Shown piece after piece: positions 31,206 to 39,490 of a stretch of DNA of 64,000 bases. The notes under the pieces were generated by a model. That model was not told the DNA's origin. It ran no database searches and saw only the letters and a program-made list of their open reading frames with translations. Every line of letters begins with the position of its first letter. Positions within the stretch are counted from its first letter, which is position 1. The stretch comes from Nocardioides perillae (lineage in GTDB: Bacteria > Actinomycetota > Actinomycetes > Propionibacteriales > Nocardioidaceae), in contig NZ_JACCAC010000001.1 of NCBI RefSeq assembly GCF_013409425.1, positions 558,001 through 622,000 of the forward strand. Reading direction: 5' to 3'. Position numbers and translations under genes: made by a program.

Positions 31206-31688
31206 TCAGCCCTCCTCGGCGGCCGCGAGGACCACCGGGTCGGAGCACGCCCGGGCCCACGCCTCGATGCGCGCGGTGATCTCGCGCCCGAGCAGCCACC
31301 GCCCGACCGGGTCGGCGGCCCACCGCAGCCACGAGGGCTGCGCGGTCCAGGTGTACTTCCACACCGCGAGCGTGCCCGCCGTGCCGTCGCGCTCCTCGGG
31401 GGTGAAGCGCCACCCGCCGCCGAACGTCGCGAAGAACCACGGACCGGTGACCATCGTCATGCCGACCGAGGTGGGCGGGCGGTAGGAGACGTACTCGCTC
31501 ACCATCCGCGGCCCGACGCGGGCCCGGGTCACGGTGCGCACGCCCTTGGCGGGCCGCGCGGCGTCGACGAGGTGCTGGTGGCGGATGAAGGGGTCCCACC
31601 GCAGCCGCACCTCGCCCGTGGTCTGGGAGACGGCGAACGCGGTCGCCGGGGACACCGGCACCCACGCGCGAGCGGTGACCTGGGGCAC
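31206..31688 (-). CDS. SRPBCC family polyketide cyclase/START-like protein
   Basis: A 160-residue protein of the SRPBCC fold. VTARAWVPVSPATAFAV forms the first strand and helix, RLRWDPFIRHQHLVDAARP and VVLAAAEEG-type ends mark the family, and a Trp-rich C-terminal segment (WTAQPSWLRWAADPVG) follows. Function is unknown; a hydrophobic ligand is likely. The GTG at 31688 fits the first strand. It is convergent with the preceding operon and divergent from the malic enzyme. Confidence 0.8.
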   Translation of the reverse strand: MPQVTARAWVPVSPATAFAVSQTTGEVRLRWDPFIRHQHLVDAARPAKGVRTVTRARVGPRMVSEYVSYRPPTSVGMTMVTGPWFFATFGGGWRFTPEERDGTAGTLAVWKYTWTAQPSWLRWAADPVGRWLLGREITARIEAWARACSDPVVLAAAEEG

Positions 31689-31794
31689 GGGCCCATCCTG
31701 CCCTGCCGGGCCCGCTCCGACCTTGCGGTCGTTGTGGTCGCCGGCACGGTGACGTGACTTGCCGGTAACGCGCGGCCCGGAGGAGGGTGCCCCC

Positions 31795-33180
31795 ATGGCC
31801 GCCACCACGTCGTCGTACTCCATCACCATGCGCCTGCACACGGCCCCCGACCACGCGGTGGTCGGCCGGGTGGCCACCACCATCAGCCAGGCCGGCGGCG
31901 TGGTGACCGCCATCGACGTCGCGGAGTCGTCGCACGAGCGGCTCGTGGTCGACGTGACCTGCTCGGCCATCGACGCAGGGCACGCCGAGCAGGTGCGCGC
32001 GGCCGTCGAGGAGGTCGACGGGGTCGAGGTGCACAAGGTCAGCGACCGCACCTTCCTGCTGCACCTCGGCGGCAAGATCGAGGTCGGCTCCAAGGTGCCG
32101 CTGCGCAACCGCGACGACCTGTCGATGGCCTACACCCCGGGGGTCGGTCGGGTCTCGATGGCGATCCACGACAACCCCGACGACGTGCGGCGGCTGACCA
32201 TCAAGGGCAACTCCGTGGCCGTGGTCACCGACGGCTCCGCCGTGCTGGGGCTCGGCAACATCGGCCCCGGCGCGGCGCTGCCGGTGATGGAGGGCAAGGC
32301 CGCGCTGTTCAAGCGGTTCGCCGACATCGACGCGTGGCCGATCTGCCTCGACACCCAGGACACCGACGAGATCGTGCGCGCGGTGCAGCTGATCGCGCCG
32401 GGCTTCGGTGGCATCAACCTCGAGGACATCGCGGCGCCCCGCTGCTTCGAGATCGAGGCGCGGCTGCGCGAGACCTTGGACATCCCGGTCTTCCACGACG
32501 ACCAGCACGGGACCGCGATCGTGGTGACCGCGGCGCTCACCAACGCGCTGCGCGTGGTGCGCAAGGAGGTGACCGACGTCCGCGTGGTGGTCGCCGGTGC
32601 CGGTGCGGCCGGGTCGGCGATCGTCACGCTGCTGCTCGCCGCCGGCGTGCCGGACGTCGTCGTCTGGGACCGCGAGGGCTGCCTGTCGGCCGACGACGAG
32701 ACCCTGCCGCCGGCCAAGGCCGAGCTGGCCGCCCGCACCAACCCGCGACGCGTGCGCGGCGACCTGCGCACCGGCCTCGCCGGGGCCGACGTCTTCATCG
32801 GCGTCTCCGGGCCGGGCGTGCTGCAGGCCGAGTGGATCCGCGAGATGGCCGCCGACCCGGTGGTCTTCGCCCTCGCCAACCCCGACCCCGAGATCGACCC
32901 CGCGTTGGCCGGGCAGTTCGCCGCGGTGGTCGCCTCGGGCCGCTCGGACTACCCCAACCAGATCAACAACGTGCTCGCCTTCCCCGGGGTCTTCCGCGGT
33001 CTGCTCGACGCCCGCGCCCACGAGATCACCGAGGAGATGCTGCTGCGCGCCGCCCGCGCGATCGCGCTGGTCGTCACCGACGACGAGCTCAACCCGAGCT
33101 TCATCATCCCCAGCGTCTTCCACCCCGACGTGCCGAAGGCCGTCGCCGCCGCCATCTCCGGCCGCCCGCCGCGCGACTGA
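31795..33180 (+). CDS. NAD(P)-dependent malic enzyme with N-terminal ACT domain
   Basis: A 461-residue protein. An ACT-like regulatory domain ([20 protein letters not shown], residues 9-28, through about 85) is followed by the catalytic core. The malic-enzyme Tyr is in [11 protein letters not shown], the lysine in [16 protein letters not shown], the metal ligands in [15 protein letters not shown] and [12 protein letters not shown], and the NAD motif in [14 protein letters not shown]. It converts malate to pyruvate and CO2 with NAD(P)H. The ATG at 31795 follows CGGAGGAGGG, an unusually strong ribosome site. The ACT domain suggests amino-acid or metabolite control. A nested palindrome ends the gene. 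Confidence 0.95.
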   Translation: MAATTSSYSITMRLHTAPDHAVVGRVATTISQAGGVVTAIDVAESSHERLVVDVTCSAIDAGHAEQVRAAVEEVDGVEVHKVSDRTFLLHLGGKIEVGSKVPLRNRDDLSMAYTPGVGRVSMAIHDNPDDVRRLTIKGNSVAVVTDGSAVLGLGNIGPGAALPVMEGKAALFKRFADIDAWPICLDTQDTDEIVRAVQLIAPGFGGINLEDIAAPRCFEIEARLRETLDIPVFHDDQHGTAIVVTAALTNALRVVRKEVTDVRVVVAGAGAAGSAIVTLLLAAGVPDVVVWDREGCLSADDETLPPAKAELAARTNPRRVRGDLRTGLAGADVFIGVSGPGVLQAEWIREMAADPVVFALANPDPEIDPALAGQFAAVVASGRSDYPNQINNVLAFPGVFRGLLDARAHEITEEMLLRAARAIALVVTDDELNPSFIIPSVFHPDVPKAVAAAISGRPPRD

Positions 33181-33232
33181 CGCCGACCGCGCGGGCCGGC
33201 GTACGCCCGCCGCCTCGCCGCGGGTCACGGCA

Positions 33233-33307
33233 CATGTAACGCGCCGTTGGTGACGCAACGCCCCCCGTCGACGGGGGTAGGGAGTGCTTCCAACGGCGCG
33301 TTACATG
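33233..33307. terminator. Nested palindrome between convergent genes
   Basis: Perfect 18-bp arms (33233-33250 and 33290-33307; CATGTAACGCGCCGTTGG and its inverse) enclose an inner perfect palindrome CCCCCGTCGACGGGGG (33262-33277). The right arm covers the last codons and stop of the convergent MMPL gene. It is a likely bidirectional terminator. Confidence 0.7.
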
Positions 33308-35406
33308 GGAGCGGGAGCGGGGGTGGTGGCCGTGGTGGCCGTGGCGGGCGGGGTGCGGCGCGGCCACCAGAAGCGGTCGCCGAGGACGACGACCAACGCG
33401 GGGACGAGCACGGTGCGCACGAGGAGCGTGTCGAGCAGGACGCCGATGCAGATGACCGTGCCGATCTGCGCCAGCACGACGAGCGGCAGCACGCCGAGCA
33501 CCGCGAAGACCGCCGCGAGCAGGACGCCCGCGCTGGTGATGACGCCGCCGGTCGCGGTGAGGGCGCGCAGCACGCCGGCCCGGGTGCCGTGGCCGGCCTC
33601 GGCCTCCTCGCGGGCGCGGGTGACGAGGAAGATGTTGTAGTCGACGCCGAGCGCCACCAGGAAGAGGAAGGCCAGCAGCGGCGTCGACACGTCGAGCGCC
33701 TCGAAGCCGAGGACGCCGGTGAAGACCCACCAGGAGACGCCGAGGGCGGCGGCGTACGTCGCCACGACGGTCGCCACGAGCAGCACCGGGGCCACGACGG
33801 AGCGCAGCAGGACGCCCAGGCCGACCAGCACCAGGGCCAGGATGAGCGGGAAGATCACGAGCCGGTCGCGCGCGGCGCCGTCGCGGGCGTCGATCGCCTG
33901 GGCCTCGGTGCCGGTGACGTAGGTGTCCTCGTAGCCCGCCAGCTCGGCGCGCAGCGACGCGATGGCCTCCTCGGCCTCGGGGGAGGACGGTGCCGCGTCG
34001 AGCACCACGTCGACCTGGCTGACGCCGTCGCCCTGGTCGGTGACGTCGGCGGAGAGCACCGCCCCGGTCGACCGCACCGTCGCGAGCACGTCTCCGGCCG
34101 CGGCGCGGGTGACGACCTGGGTGGGGCTGGACGTGCCGGCGGGGAAGGACTCGGCGAGCCGGTCGGCGGCCGCGATCGCCTCGGGCCGCTCGAGGAACTG
34201 GTCGCTCTGGTCGAGGCCGGTCGAGACCTGGGCGAGGCCGGCGGCGAGCGCCGCGAGCACCACGACCGAGCCGACCACGAAGGCCGGCGGGCGGGCGGCC
34301 ACCTGGTCGCCGACGCGGCGCCACAGCGAGCGGCCCTCGACCAGCGTCGGGTCGCCCTCGCGGGGCACCCGCGGCCAGAAGACCCAGCGGCCGAAGCAGA
34401 CCAGGGCCGCGGGCAGCACCACGAGCGCGAAGACGGCGGCGACCACGATGCCCACCGCACAGGCGAAGCCGAGGCCGCGGGTGGTGGGCACGAGCGAGAG
34501 CAGCAGCGTCAGCACGCCGAGCACGACGGTGGTGGCGCTGGCGACCACGGCCTCGGCGGTGCGGCGCACGGCCGTCGCCATCGCGGCTCGCCGGTCGGCG
34601 ACCCGCTTGAGCTCGTCGCGGTAGCGCGAGATGAGCAGCAGCGCGTAGTCGGTGCCGGCTCCGAAGACGAGCACCGAGAGGATGCCGACGGTCGACTCGT
34701 CCCAGGCGATGCCGAGCTGCGCCATCAGCTGGGTGGCGGCGACCGCGGCGAAGCGGTCCGCGACCGCCACGACCGTGAGCGGGACCAGCCAGAGCACGGG
34801 GCTGCGGTAGGTGACGACGAGCAGCACGGCGACGACCGCGGCGGTCGCGCCGAGCAGCCGGAAGTCGGCGCCGTCGAAGACCGCGGCCAGGTCGGCCTGC
34901 ACGGCCGCGGGTCCGGTCACCTGCGCCTCGACGCCGTCGGGAACGCCCTCGTCGAGGTTCTCGCGCAGCTCGGTCACCCGCTCGGCGACGTCGGTGGCCG
35001 ACCCCCCGGGCACCGGCACGACCGCGAGTGCCGCCGTGCCGTCCTCCGACGGCCGCACCGCCCGCGGGCCGCCGACCGCCCCGACCTCCTGGGCCAGTGC
35101 GCCGAGCTCGCCGAGGGCGCCACCCGGCAGCTGGCCCTCGGTGGCCGTCCACAGCACCAGGGCGACCGAGGCGTCGTCCGCCGGCAGCTCGGCGGCGAGC
35201 TCGGTGCCCAGCGTCGACTCGTAGCCGGCCGGCAGGGTGTCGAGCGGCGACGGCGCGCGCTCGCCCTCCCCGAGGGCCGCGGCCAGCCCGCCGGCGAGCA
35301 GGAGGGGGAGCAGGGCGACGAGCCACGCCGTACGCCGGCCGGTGACGGTGCGCAGCAACGCGGCGAGCGGCCCCCGGTCAGCGGCGTGGGCGGGTCGGTG
35401 CGTCAT
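33301..35406 (-). CDS. MMPL family RND-type transporter (second)
   Basis: A 701-residue exporter. An N-terminal helix (residues 28-45) precedes a periplasmic domain, then a helix block with LVFGAGTDYALLLISRYRDE (proton-relay Asp-Tyr), a second periplasmic domain (about 385-490) and a second helix block with LFLVALGVDYNIFLVTRARE. It is smaller than the MMPL at 26011 and of the actinobacterial YdfJ-like style. Its ATG at 35406 faces the MarR gene across 61 bp, so the MarR protein is the obvious regulator. Its last codons lie inside a palindrome, giving the tail PAPAPM. Confidence 0.92.
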   Translation of the reverse strand: MTHRPAHAADRGPLAALLRTVTGRRTAWLVALLPLLLAGGLAAALGEGERAPSPLDTLPAGYESTLGTELAAELPADDASVALVLWTATEGQLPGGALGELGALAQEVGAVGGPRAVRPSEDGTAALAVVPVPGGSATDVAERVTELRENLDEGVPDGVEAQVTGPAAVQADLAAVFDGADFRLLGATAAVVAVLLVVTYRSPVLWLVPLTVVAVADRFAAVAATQLMAQLGIAWDESTVGILSVLVFGAGTDYALLLISRYRDELKRVADRRAAMATAVRRTAEAVVASATTVVLGVLTLLLSLVPTTRGLGFACAVGIVVAAVFALVVLPAALVCFGRWVFWPRVPREGDPTLVEGRSLWRRVGDQVAARPPAFVVGSVVVLAALAAGLAQVSTGLDQSDQFLERPEAIAAADRLAESFPAGTSSPTQVVTRAAAGDVLATVRSTGAVLSADVTDQGDGVSQVDVVLDAAPSSPEAEEAIASLRAELAGYEDTYVTGTEAQAIDARDGAARDRLVIFPLILALVLVGLGVLLRSVVAPVLLVATVVATYAAALGVSWWVFTGVLGFEALDVSTPLLAFLFLVALGVDYNIFLVTRAREEAEAGHGTRAGVLRALTATGGVITSAGVLLAAVFAVLGVLPLVVLAQIGTVICIGVLLDTLLVRTVLVPALVVVLGDRFWWPRRTPPATATTATTPAPAPM

Positions 35407-35467
35407 GGCGGCTCCTGGCGGCGACTGCGGGTAGGATGGTGAAGCAGGTTGATCACTAAGCAGGTGA
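35407..35467. promoter_or_regulatory. Shared divergent promoter of MMPL and MarR genes
   Basis: The 61-bp gap contains a TAGGAT -10-like hexamer (35432), a TGATCA palindrome (35449-35454) and a direct repeat AAGCAGGT (about 35443 and 35458). This is a typical arrangement for a MarR protein that represses both its own gene and the exporter. The exact operator is not certain. Confidence 0.45.
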
Positions 35468-35980
35468 GTGAAAATTAGCAGCCCCGGCAAGCCGGACGAG
35501 CCCGGCCCCCACGCGCGCTGGGCCGCGCGTTGGCAGCAGACCGGCTCGCTCACCGCGCTGCGCGCCGCGGTCGACGCCGGGGCACGCGTGCGCCGCGCGG
35601 TCTCGCGCCGCGCCGGGCTGAGCGACTCCGAGATGGTCGCCCTCGAGCACCTCGTGCGCGAGCCGCTCGGTCCCGCCGAGCTCGCGCGCCGTCTCGAGGT
35701 CACCACTGCGGCCTCGACGCAGATCGTCGACCGGCTGGCCGCCCGGGCCCACGTCGAGCGCCGCCCCGACCCCGACGACCGACGGCGCACGCAGGTCCAC
35801 GTCACGACCTCCGGGCGCGAGGAGGTGCTGGCCCACCTGATGCCGATGTTCGTCGCACTGGCCCGCCTCGACGCCTCCTTCACCGAGCAGGAGCGCGCGG
35901 TCGTCGAGCGCTACCTGCGCGGGGCGGAGGCGGCCTTCGACGCGGGCGCGGCCGGGGAGCTGCCCGCCGACCCCACCTGA
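35468..35980 (+). CDS. MarR family transcriptional regulator
   Basis: A 170-residue winged-helix protein. LSDSEMVALEHLVREPLGPAELARRLEVTTAASTQIVDRLAARAHVER carries the helix-turn-helix, and the wing is RPDPDDRRRTQVHVT. The C-terminal dimer helices include ERYLRGAEAAFDAG. It is divergent from the second MMPL transporter, whose expression it probably controls. It also lies just upstream of alkB, but the alkB operator has inverted repeats better explained by the TetR at 37928. The GTG at 35468 gives a basic, plausible N-terminus. Confidence 0.88.
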   Translation: MKISSPGKPDEPGPHARWAARWQQTGSLTALRAAVDAGARVRRAVSRRAGLSDSEMVALEHLVREPLGPAELARRLEVTTAASTQIVDRLAARAHVERRPDPDDRRRTQVHVTTSGREEVLAHLMPMFVALARLDASFTEQERAVVERYLRGAEAAFDAGAAGELPADPT

Positions 35981-35992
35981 CGCCGCACCCGC

Positions 35993-36047
35993 TTGACAGA
36001 AACTGCCCTCTTGTCAAACGCCTTGACAATCCCTATCGTCTTGTCAA
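35993..36047 (+). promoter_or_regulatory. Doubled inverted-repeat operator and promoter of alkB
   Basis: TTGACAG (35993), TTGTCAA (36011), TTGACAA (36023) and TTGTCAA (36041) form two inverted repeats with 11-bp spacers, repeated with an exact 30-bp period. A promoter fits inside: -35 TTGTCA (36011-36016), 17-bp spacer, -10 TATCGT (36034-36039). A repressor bound here would cover both promoter boxes. Confidence 0.72.
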
Positions 36048-36084
36048 CCCGCATCGCCGCGGGTCGACGACGGCAGGAGGCGCG

Positions 36085-37614
36085 ATGAGCACCGAGAGCA
36101 CGCACACCACCGGACCCACCGGACCTACCGGACCCGCCGGATCCCCCCGGCCGGCGCCCGACGCAGCCGCCCCCGAGGGCGGCACGCGCGTCGGCGGCAC
36201 CGTGCCCGCGGGCTCGACGGAGCAGTGGGTCGACAAGAAGCGCTACCTGTGGCTGATCGGCCTCGTCGTGCCCTCGTTGGCCTTCGTCGCGGCCGGCATG
36301 CACGCGCTCACCGGCTGGGGCGTGTGGTGGTGGATCGGCCCGATCGTCATCCTCGTGCTGGTGCCCGCGATCGACCTGGTCGCCGGCCTCGACCGCTCCA
36401 ACCCGCCCGACGACGTCATCGAGGCGCTCGAGCAGGACCGCTACTACCGCTGGGTGACCTACCTCTTCCTGCCGATCCAGTACGCCGGGTTCCTCGCCGG
36501 CATGTGGCTGGTCGGCGGCGGCGGGCCGTGGGACCTGTCCACCTGGGACAAGGTCGGCCTGGCGCTCTCGCTCGGCTGCATCGGCGGCATCGGCATCAAC
36601 ACCGCCCACGAGCTCGGCCACAAGAAGGAGAGCCACGAGCGCTGGCTGTCGAAGGTCGCGCTCGCCCAGAGCTTCTACGGCCACTTCTACATCGAGCACA
36701 ACCGCGGTCACCACGTCCGCGTCGCCACCCCCGAGGACCCCGCGTCGAGCCGCCTGGGCGAGAGCTTCTACGCCTTCTGGCCGCGCACCGTGCTCGGCTC
36801 GCTGAAGAGTGCTTGGCGCCTGGAGGAGCGGCGCTACGCCCGCAAGCAGCAGCACCCCTTCCGCCTCGGCAACGACGTGCTCAACGCCTGGGTGATGTCG
36901 GCGGTGCTGTGGGCCGGCGTCGTGGCCGCCTTCGGCGTCGGCACGCTGCCCTACCTCGTGCTCCAGGCCGTCGTCGGCTTCTCGCTGCTCGAGGTCGTCA
37001 ACTACATGGAGCACTACGGGATGCTGCGCCAGAAGGTCGGGCGCCCCGGCAAGGAGCGCTACGAGCGCGTCGACCCCTCGCACTCGTGGAACTCCAACAA
37101 CATCGCCACCAACGTGCTGCTCTACCACCTGCAGCGTCACAGCGACCACCACGCCAACCCGACCCGGCGCTACCAGACGCTGCGCGACTTCGAGGAGAGC
37201 CCGGTGCTGCCCACCGGCTACGCCGGGATGATCGTGCTCGCGCTGGTCCCGCCGCTGTGGCGCCGGGTGATGGACCCCCTCGTCGTCCAGCACTTCGACG
37301 GCGACGTGACCCGCGCCAACGTGCAGCCCTCGAAGCGGGCGAAGGTGCTGGCCGCCTGGCCCGCCCCCGCGGCGCCGCACGACGACACGCCCCGCGAGGA
37401 CGCCGCCCCCGGCGCGGTCGCCGACGAGGTGATGGCCGCCCGCTGCCCGAGCTGTGGCTACACCTACGAGGTCGAGGCAGGGGAGGAGCGCGAGGGCTTC
37501 GCCGCCGGCACGGCGTGGGCCGAGATCCCCGACGACTGGTGCTGCCCCGACTGCGGGGTGCGCGAGAAGGTCGACTTCGTGCCGCTGACCGGCGCGACGG
37601 GAGCGGTGGCGTGA
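36085..37614 (+). CDS. alkB: Alkane 1-monooxygenase fused to rubredoxin (AlkB-Rd)
   Basis: A 509-residue membrane diiron enzyme. Histidine boxes are HELGHK (175-180), EHNRGHH (204-210) and LQRHSDHH (349-356), plus NYMEHYG (306-312). About six transmembrane helices lie between residues 54 and 310. A linker of about 50 residues leads to a C-terminal rubredoxin with CPSC (454-457) and CPDC (487-490), the iron ligands. It hydroxylates the terminal carbon of alkanes, and the fused rubredoxin passes electrons directly. The N-terminus has a Gly/Pro/Thr repeat (GPTGPTGPAG). The ATG at 36085 follows GGCAGGAGG. The ferredoxin gene overlaps its stop. Such fusions are known from alkane-degrading actinobacteria. 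Confidence 0.97.
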   Translation: MSTESTHTTGPTGPTGPAGSPRPAPDAAAPEGGTRVGGTVPAGSTEQWVDKKRYLWLIGLVVPSLAFVAAGMHALTGWGVWWWIGPIVILVLVPAIDLVAGLDRSNPPDDVIEALEQDRYYRWVTYLFLPIQYAGFLAGMWLVGGGGPWDLSTWDKVGLALSLGCIGGIGINTAHELGHKKESHERWLSKVALAQSFYGHFYIEHNRGHHVRVATPEDPASSRLGESFYAFWPRTVLGSLKSAWRLEERRYARKQQHPFRLGNDVLNAWVMSAVLWAGVVAAFGVGTLPYLVLQAVVGFSLLEVVNYMEHYGMLRQKVGRPGKERYERVDPSHSWNSNNIATNVLLYHLQRHSDHHANPTRRYQTLRDFEESPVLPTGYAGMIVLALVPPLWRRVMDPLVVQHFDGDVTRANVQPSKRAKVLAAWPAPAAPHDDTPREDAAPGAVADEVMAARCPSCGYTYEVEAGEEREGFAAGTAWAEIPDDWCCPDCGVREKVDFVPLTGATGAVA

Positions 37615-37811
37615 GCGGCATGCGGATCGTGCCCGACTACGACACCTGCGAGGGCATCGGCATGTGCCAGTCGATGGCGCCGGACTTCTTCGAGCTCGAC
37701 GACGACGACAACCTGCAGATCCTCGACGAGCACCCCGCCGAGGAGCACCGCACCACCGTGGCCGCGGCCGTCGCCTCCTGCCCCGTGCAGGCGCTGCGGC
37801 TCGAGGGCTGA
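37611..37811 (+). CDS. Small 3Fe-4S-type ferredoxin
   Basis: A 66-residue acidic protein (57 if it starts at ATG 37620). The cysteines are CEGIGMC and SCPVQAL, i.e. C-x5-C and a later CP: three ligands as in [3Fe-4S] ferredoxins that feed P450s in actinobacteria. It overlaps the alkB stop (GTGA). Because AlkB already carries a rubredoxin, this ferredoxin may pass electrons to the rubredoxin domain or serve a P450 elsewhere, such as the CYP153 at the start of the window. The link is inferred. Confidence 0.85.
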   Translation: MSGMRIVPDYDTCEGIGMCQSMAPDFFELDDDDNLQILDEHPAEEHRTTVAAAVASCPVQALRLEG

Positions 37812-37818
37812 CCGGGCC

Positions 37819-37889
37819 CGCGGACCCGCACCCGCCGACCCGGTCGCGCGCCCCGGCGTACGCCGGGTGGTGCGGGGGCGGGGTCCGCG
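37819..37889 (+). terminator. Nested hairpin after the alkB-ferredoxin genes
   Basis: CGCGGACCC (37819-37827) pairs with GGGTCCGCG (37881-37889). Inside lies CCCGGCGTACGCCGGG (37852-37867), a perfect palindrome holding the recurring GGCGTACGCC core. It may end or attenuate transcription before the TetR gene 38 bp on. Confidence 0.55.
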
Positions 37890-37927
37890 CACCGGTGGGT
37901 GCCGGGGTGGTTCCTAGACTCGGGCGC

Positions 37928-38515
37928 GTGACCGGCGCGGCGACCTCGAGCCCCCCCGCGCCCCTGCGCGCCCGCATCGTGGCGGCCGCGCTCGCGCTGA
38001 CGACGGAGCGTGGGTGGTCGGCGGTGACGATGGCCAAGCTCGCCGACGCGGTGGGGGTGAGCCGGCAGACGGTCTACAACGAGGTCGGCGGCAAGCCGGC
38101 GCTGGCCGAGGCGATGATCCTCGGCGAGCTCGACCGCTTCCTCGGTGTCGTGACGGGCGCCTTCGACCGCCACCCCGACGCGCTGGTCGACGCGATCCGC
38201 GACGCCGCGCACGACGTGCTCGTGCTGGCCGAGGACAACCCGCTGCTGCACGCCGTCGTCTCCGCCACCCACGGCGCCGACACCGAGCTGCTGCCGCTGC
38301 TGACCACCCACGCCGAGTCGCTGCTGGTGGCGGCGAAGGGGGTGATCCTCGAGCGCCTCGGTCCCTACGGCCTCGACCTGCCGGCCGCGCGTCTCGACGC
38401 CGCCGTCGACACCATCGTGCGGGTCGTCCTGAGCCACGTCATGCAGCCCACCGGCACGCCCGCCGAGACCGCCGACGCGGTCGCCTGGATCGTCGGGCGG
38501 GTGCTCGAGCGCTGA
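37928..38515 (+). CDS. TetR family regulator of the alkane locus (AlkX/AlkU-like)
   Basis: A 195-residue TetR protein. The helix-turn-helix is TMAKLADAVGVSRQTVYNEVGGK, and the ligand domain contains NPLLHAVVSATHGADTELLP and TTHAESLLVAA. Its pattern matches the TetR of the CYP153 operon (2502-3170). It follows the ferredoxin gene on the same strand. Actinobacterial alkB operons often end with such a repressor, which releases DNA upon binding fatty acids or oxidation products. The doubled inverted repeat at 35993-36047 is the best candidate operator. The GTG at 37928 is the likely start. Confidence 0.88.
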   Translation: MTGAATSSPPAPLRARIVAAALALTTERGWSAVTMAKLADAVGVSRQTVYNEVGGKPALAEAMILGELDRFLGVVTGAFDRHPDALVDAIRDAAHDVLVLAEDNPLLHAVVSATHGADTELLPLLTTHAESLLVAAKGVILERLGPYGLDLPAARLDAAVDTIVRVVLSHVMQPTGTPAETADAVAWIVGRVLER

Positions 38516-38562
38516 GGCGGGACTGCCGGGGCCGCCGGTCGCCGGGGAGCCTCGAGTCGCCT

Positions 38563-39432
38563 TCAGGCGGCAGCGCGGGCGCGGGCGAGCTCGACGGCGT
38601 CGCGGAAGGCGTCGGTGACGTAGGGCGGGACGTCCATGCCGGAGCGGTGGGCCCACAGCAGCTCGCGCTCGACGCGGGCGATCTGCTCGGCGAAGTCCGC
38701 GAGCTGGCGGTCGATGCCCAGGGTGGTCATCAGGTCACCGAAGTCGGCCCTCTGCTCGTCGTCGTTGGCGCCGACGGGGCCGTAGGACAGCCGGCGCAGG
38801 TGCCGCACGAGGAAGGCCTGCCACGGGCGCAGCTGCTCGGCGAGGCCGCGCGCGCTGAGCGTGTAGAAGGCGTAGTGCCCGGGCTCCTGACGGCGGATCG
38901 GGGCGATCACCGTCGCGGCGACGCCGTCCTCGCCGGCCTCGACCAACCCGTCGTGGAGCAGGTTGTAGGCCAGCACCGCCGACCGCTCGGTCGACATGCC
39001 GGTGAGGTAGTAGAGCATCCGCACGACGTCCTGCACCGGCCCGAGGTGCGCGAGCGCACCGAGGACGCGGATCTTCAGCGAGACGGTGTCGAGGTCGGCG
39101 CCTGCGGGCGGGCGGCCGAGCTGCTGCTGCAGCGCGTCGAGGATCAGCCCGTGCTGCACCTCCTGCGGCTGCCAGACGTCGCGGTAGAAGAGGCGGTCGA
39201 CCTCCGGCGGGTCGGGCAGCAGCGTCGTCAGCTCGAGCACGTTGCGGTCGACCTCGAGCTCGACGCGCGCCATGTAGTCGAGCACGTGCCCGAACCGGTC
39301 GGCCACGAGCCCCGGCTGCCGCACGGTGAGGTCCACGGACTCCAGCGGGATCGGCGGGTGCTCCTCCCCGAGCCGACGCACGTGCTCGTGGAGCCGCTCC
39401 TCGGTGGAGCGGCGGCGGGGGTGGGCGCTCAC
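38563..39432 (-). CDS. Ferritin-like diiron domain protein
   Basis: A 289-residue all-helical protein. Two metal-binding patterns are visible: YRDVWQPQEVQHGLILDALQ (Glu and ExxH) near residue 95 and IRRQEPGHYAFYTLSA (ExxH) near 200, with extra Glu residues in MARVELEVDRN. This is the four-helix carboxylate/histidine diiron layout seen in acyl-ACP-desaturase-like and AurF-like enzymes. Close relatives are often labelled LepA in databases, with no basis in this sequence. Beside an alkane oxidation operon, a role in fatty-acyl oxidation is possible. The GTG at 39432 starts just after the divergent promoter of the MFS gene. Confidence 0.7.
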   Translation of the reverse strand: MSAHPRRRSTEERLHEHVRRLGEEHPPIPLESVDLTVRQPGLVADRFGHVLDYMARVELEVDRNVLELTTLLPDPPEVDRLFYRDVWQPQEVQHGLILDALQQQLGRPPAGADLDTVSLKIRVLGALAHLGPVQDVVRMLYYLTGMSTERSAVLAYNLLHDGLVEAGEDGVAATVIAPIRRQEPGHYAFYTLSARGLAEQLRPWQAFLVRHLRRLSYGPVGANDDEQRADFGDLMTTLGIDRQLADFAEQIARVERELLWAHRSGMDVPPYVTDAFRDAVELARARAAA

Positions 39433-39490
39433 GCCGGCGAGCGTACGGCGCCCGGACCACCCGAGGGGGTGGATCCGTAGAGTCGCGGCT

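Noticed and set aside
33247..35442. A 731-codon plus-strand frame opposite the MMPL gene
   Set aside because: Its translation is a Gly/Asp/Arg/His-rich mirror of the MMPL codons with no domains, while the minus strand encodes a clear transporter.
38563..39432. LepA-type GTPase
   Set aside because: No GTP-binding motifs are present; the sequence is helical with ExxH metal motifs, so a database-style LepA label would be wrong.
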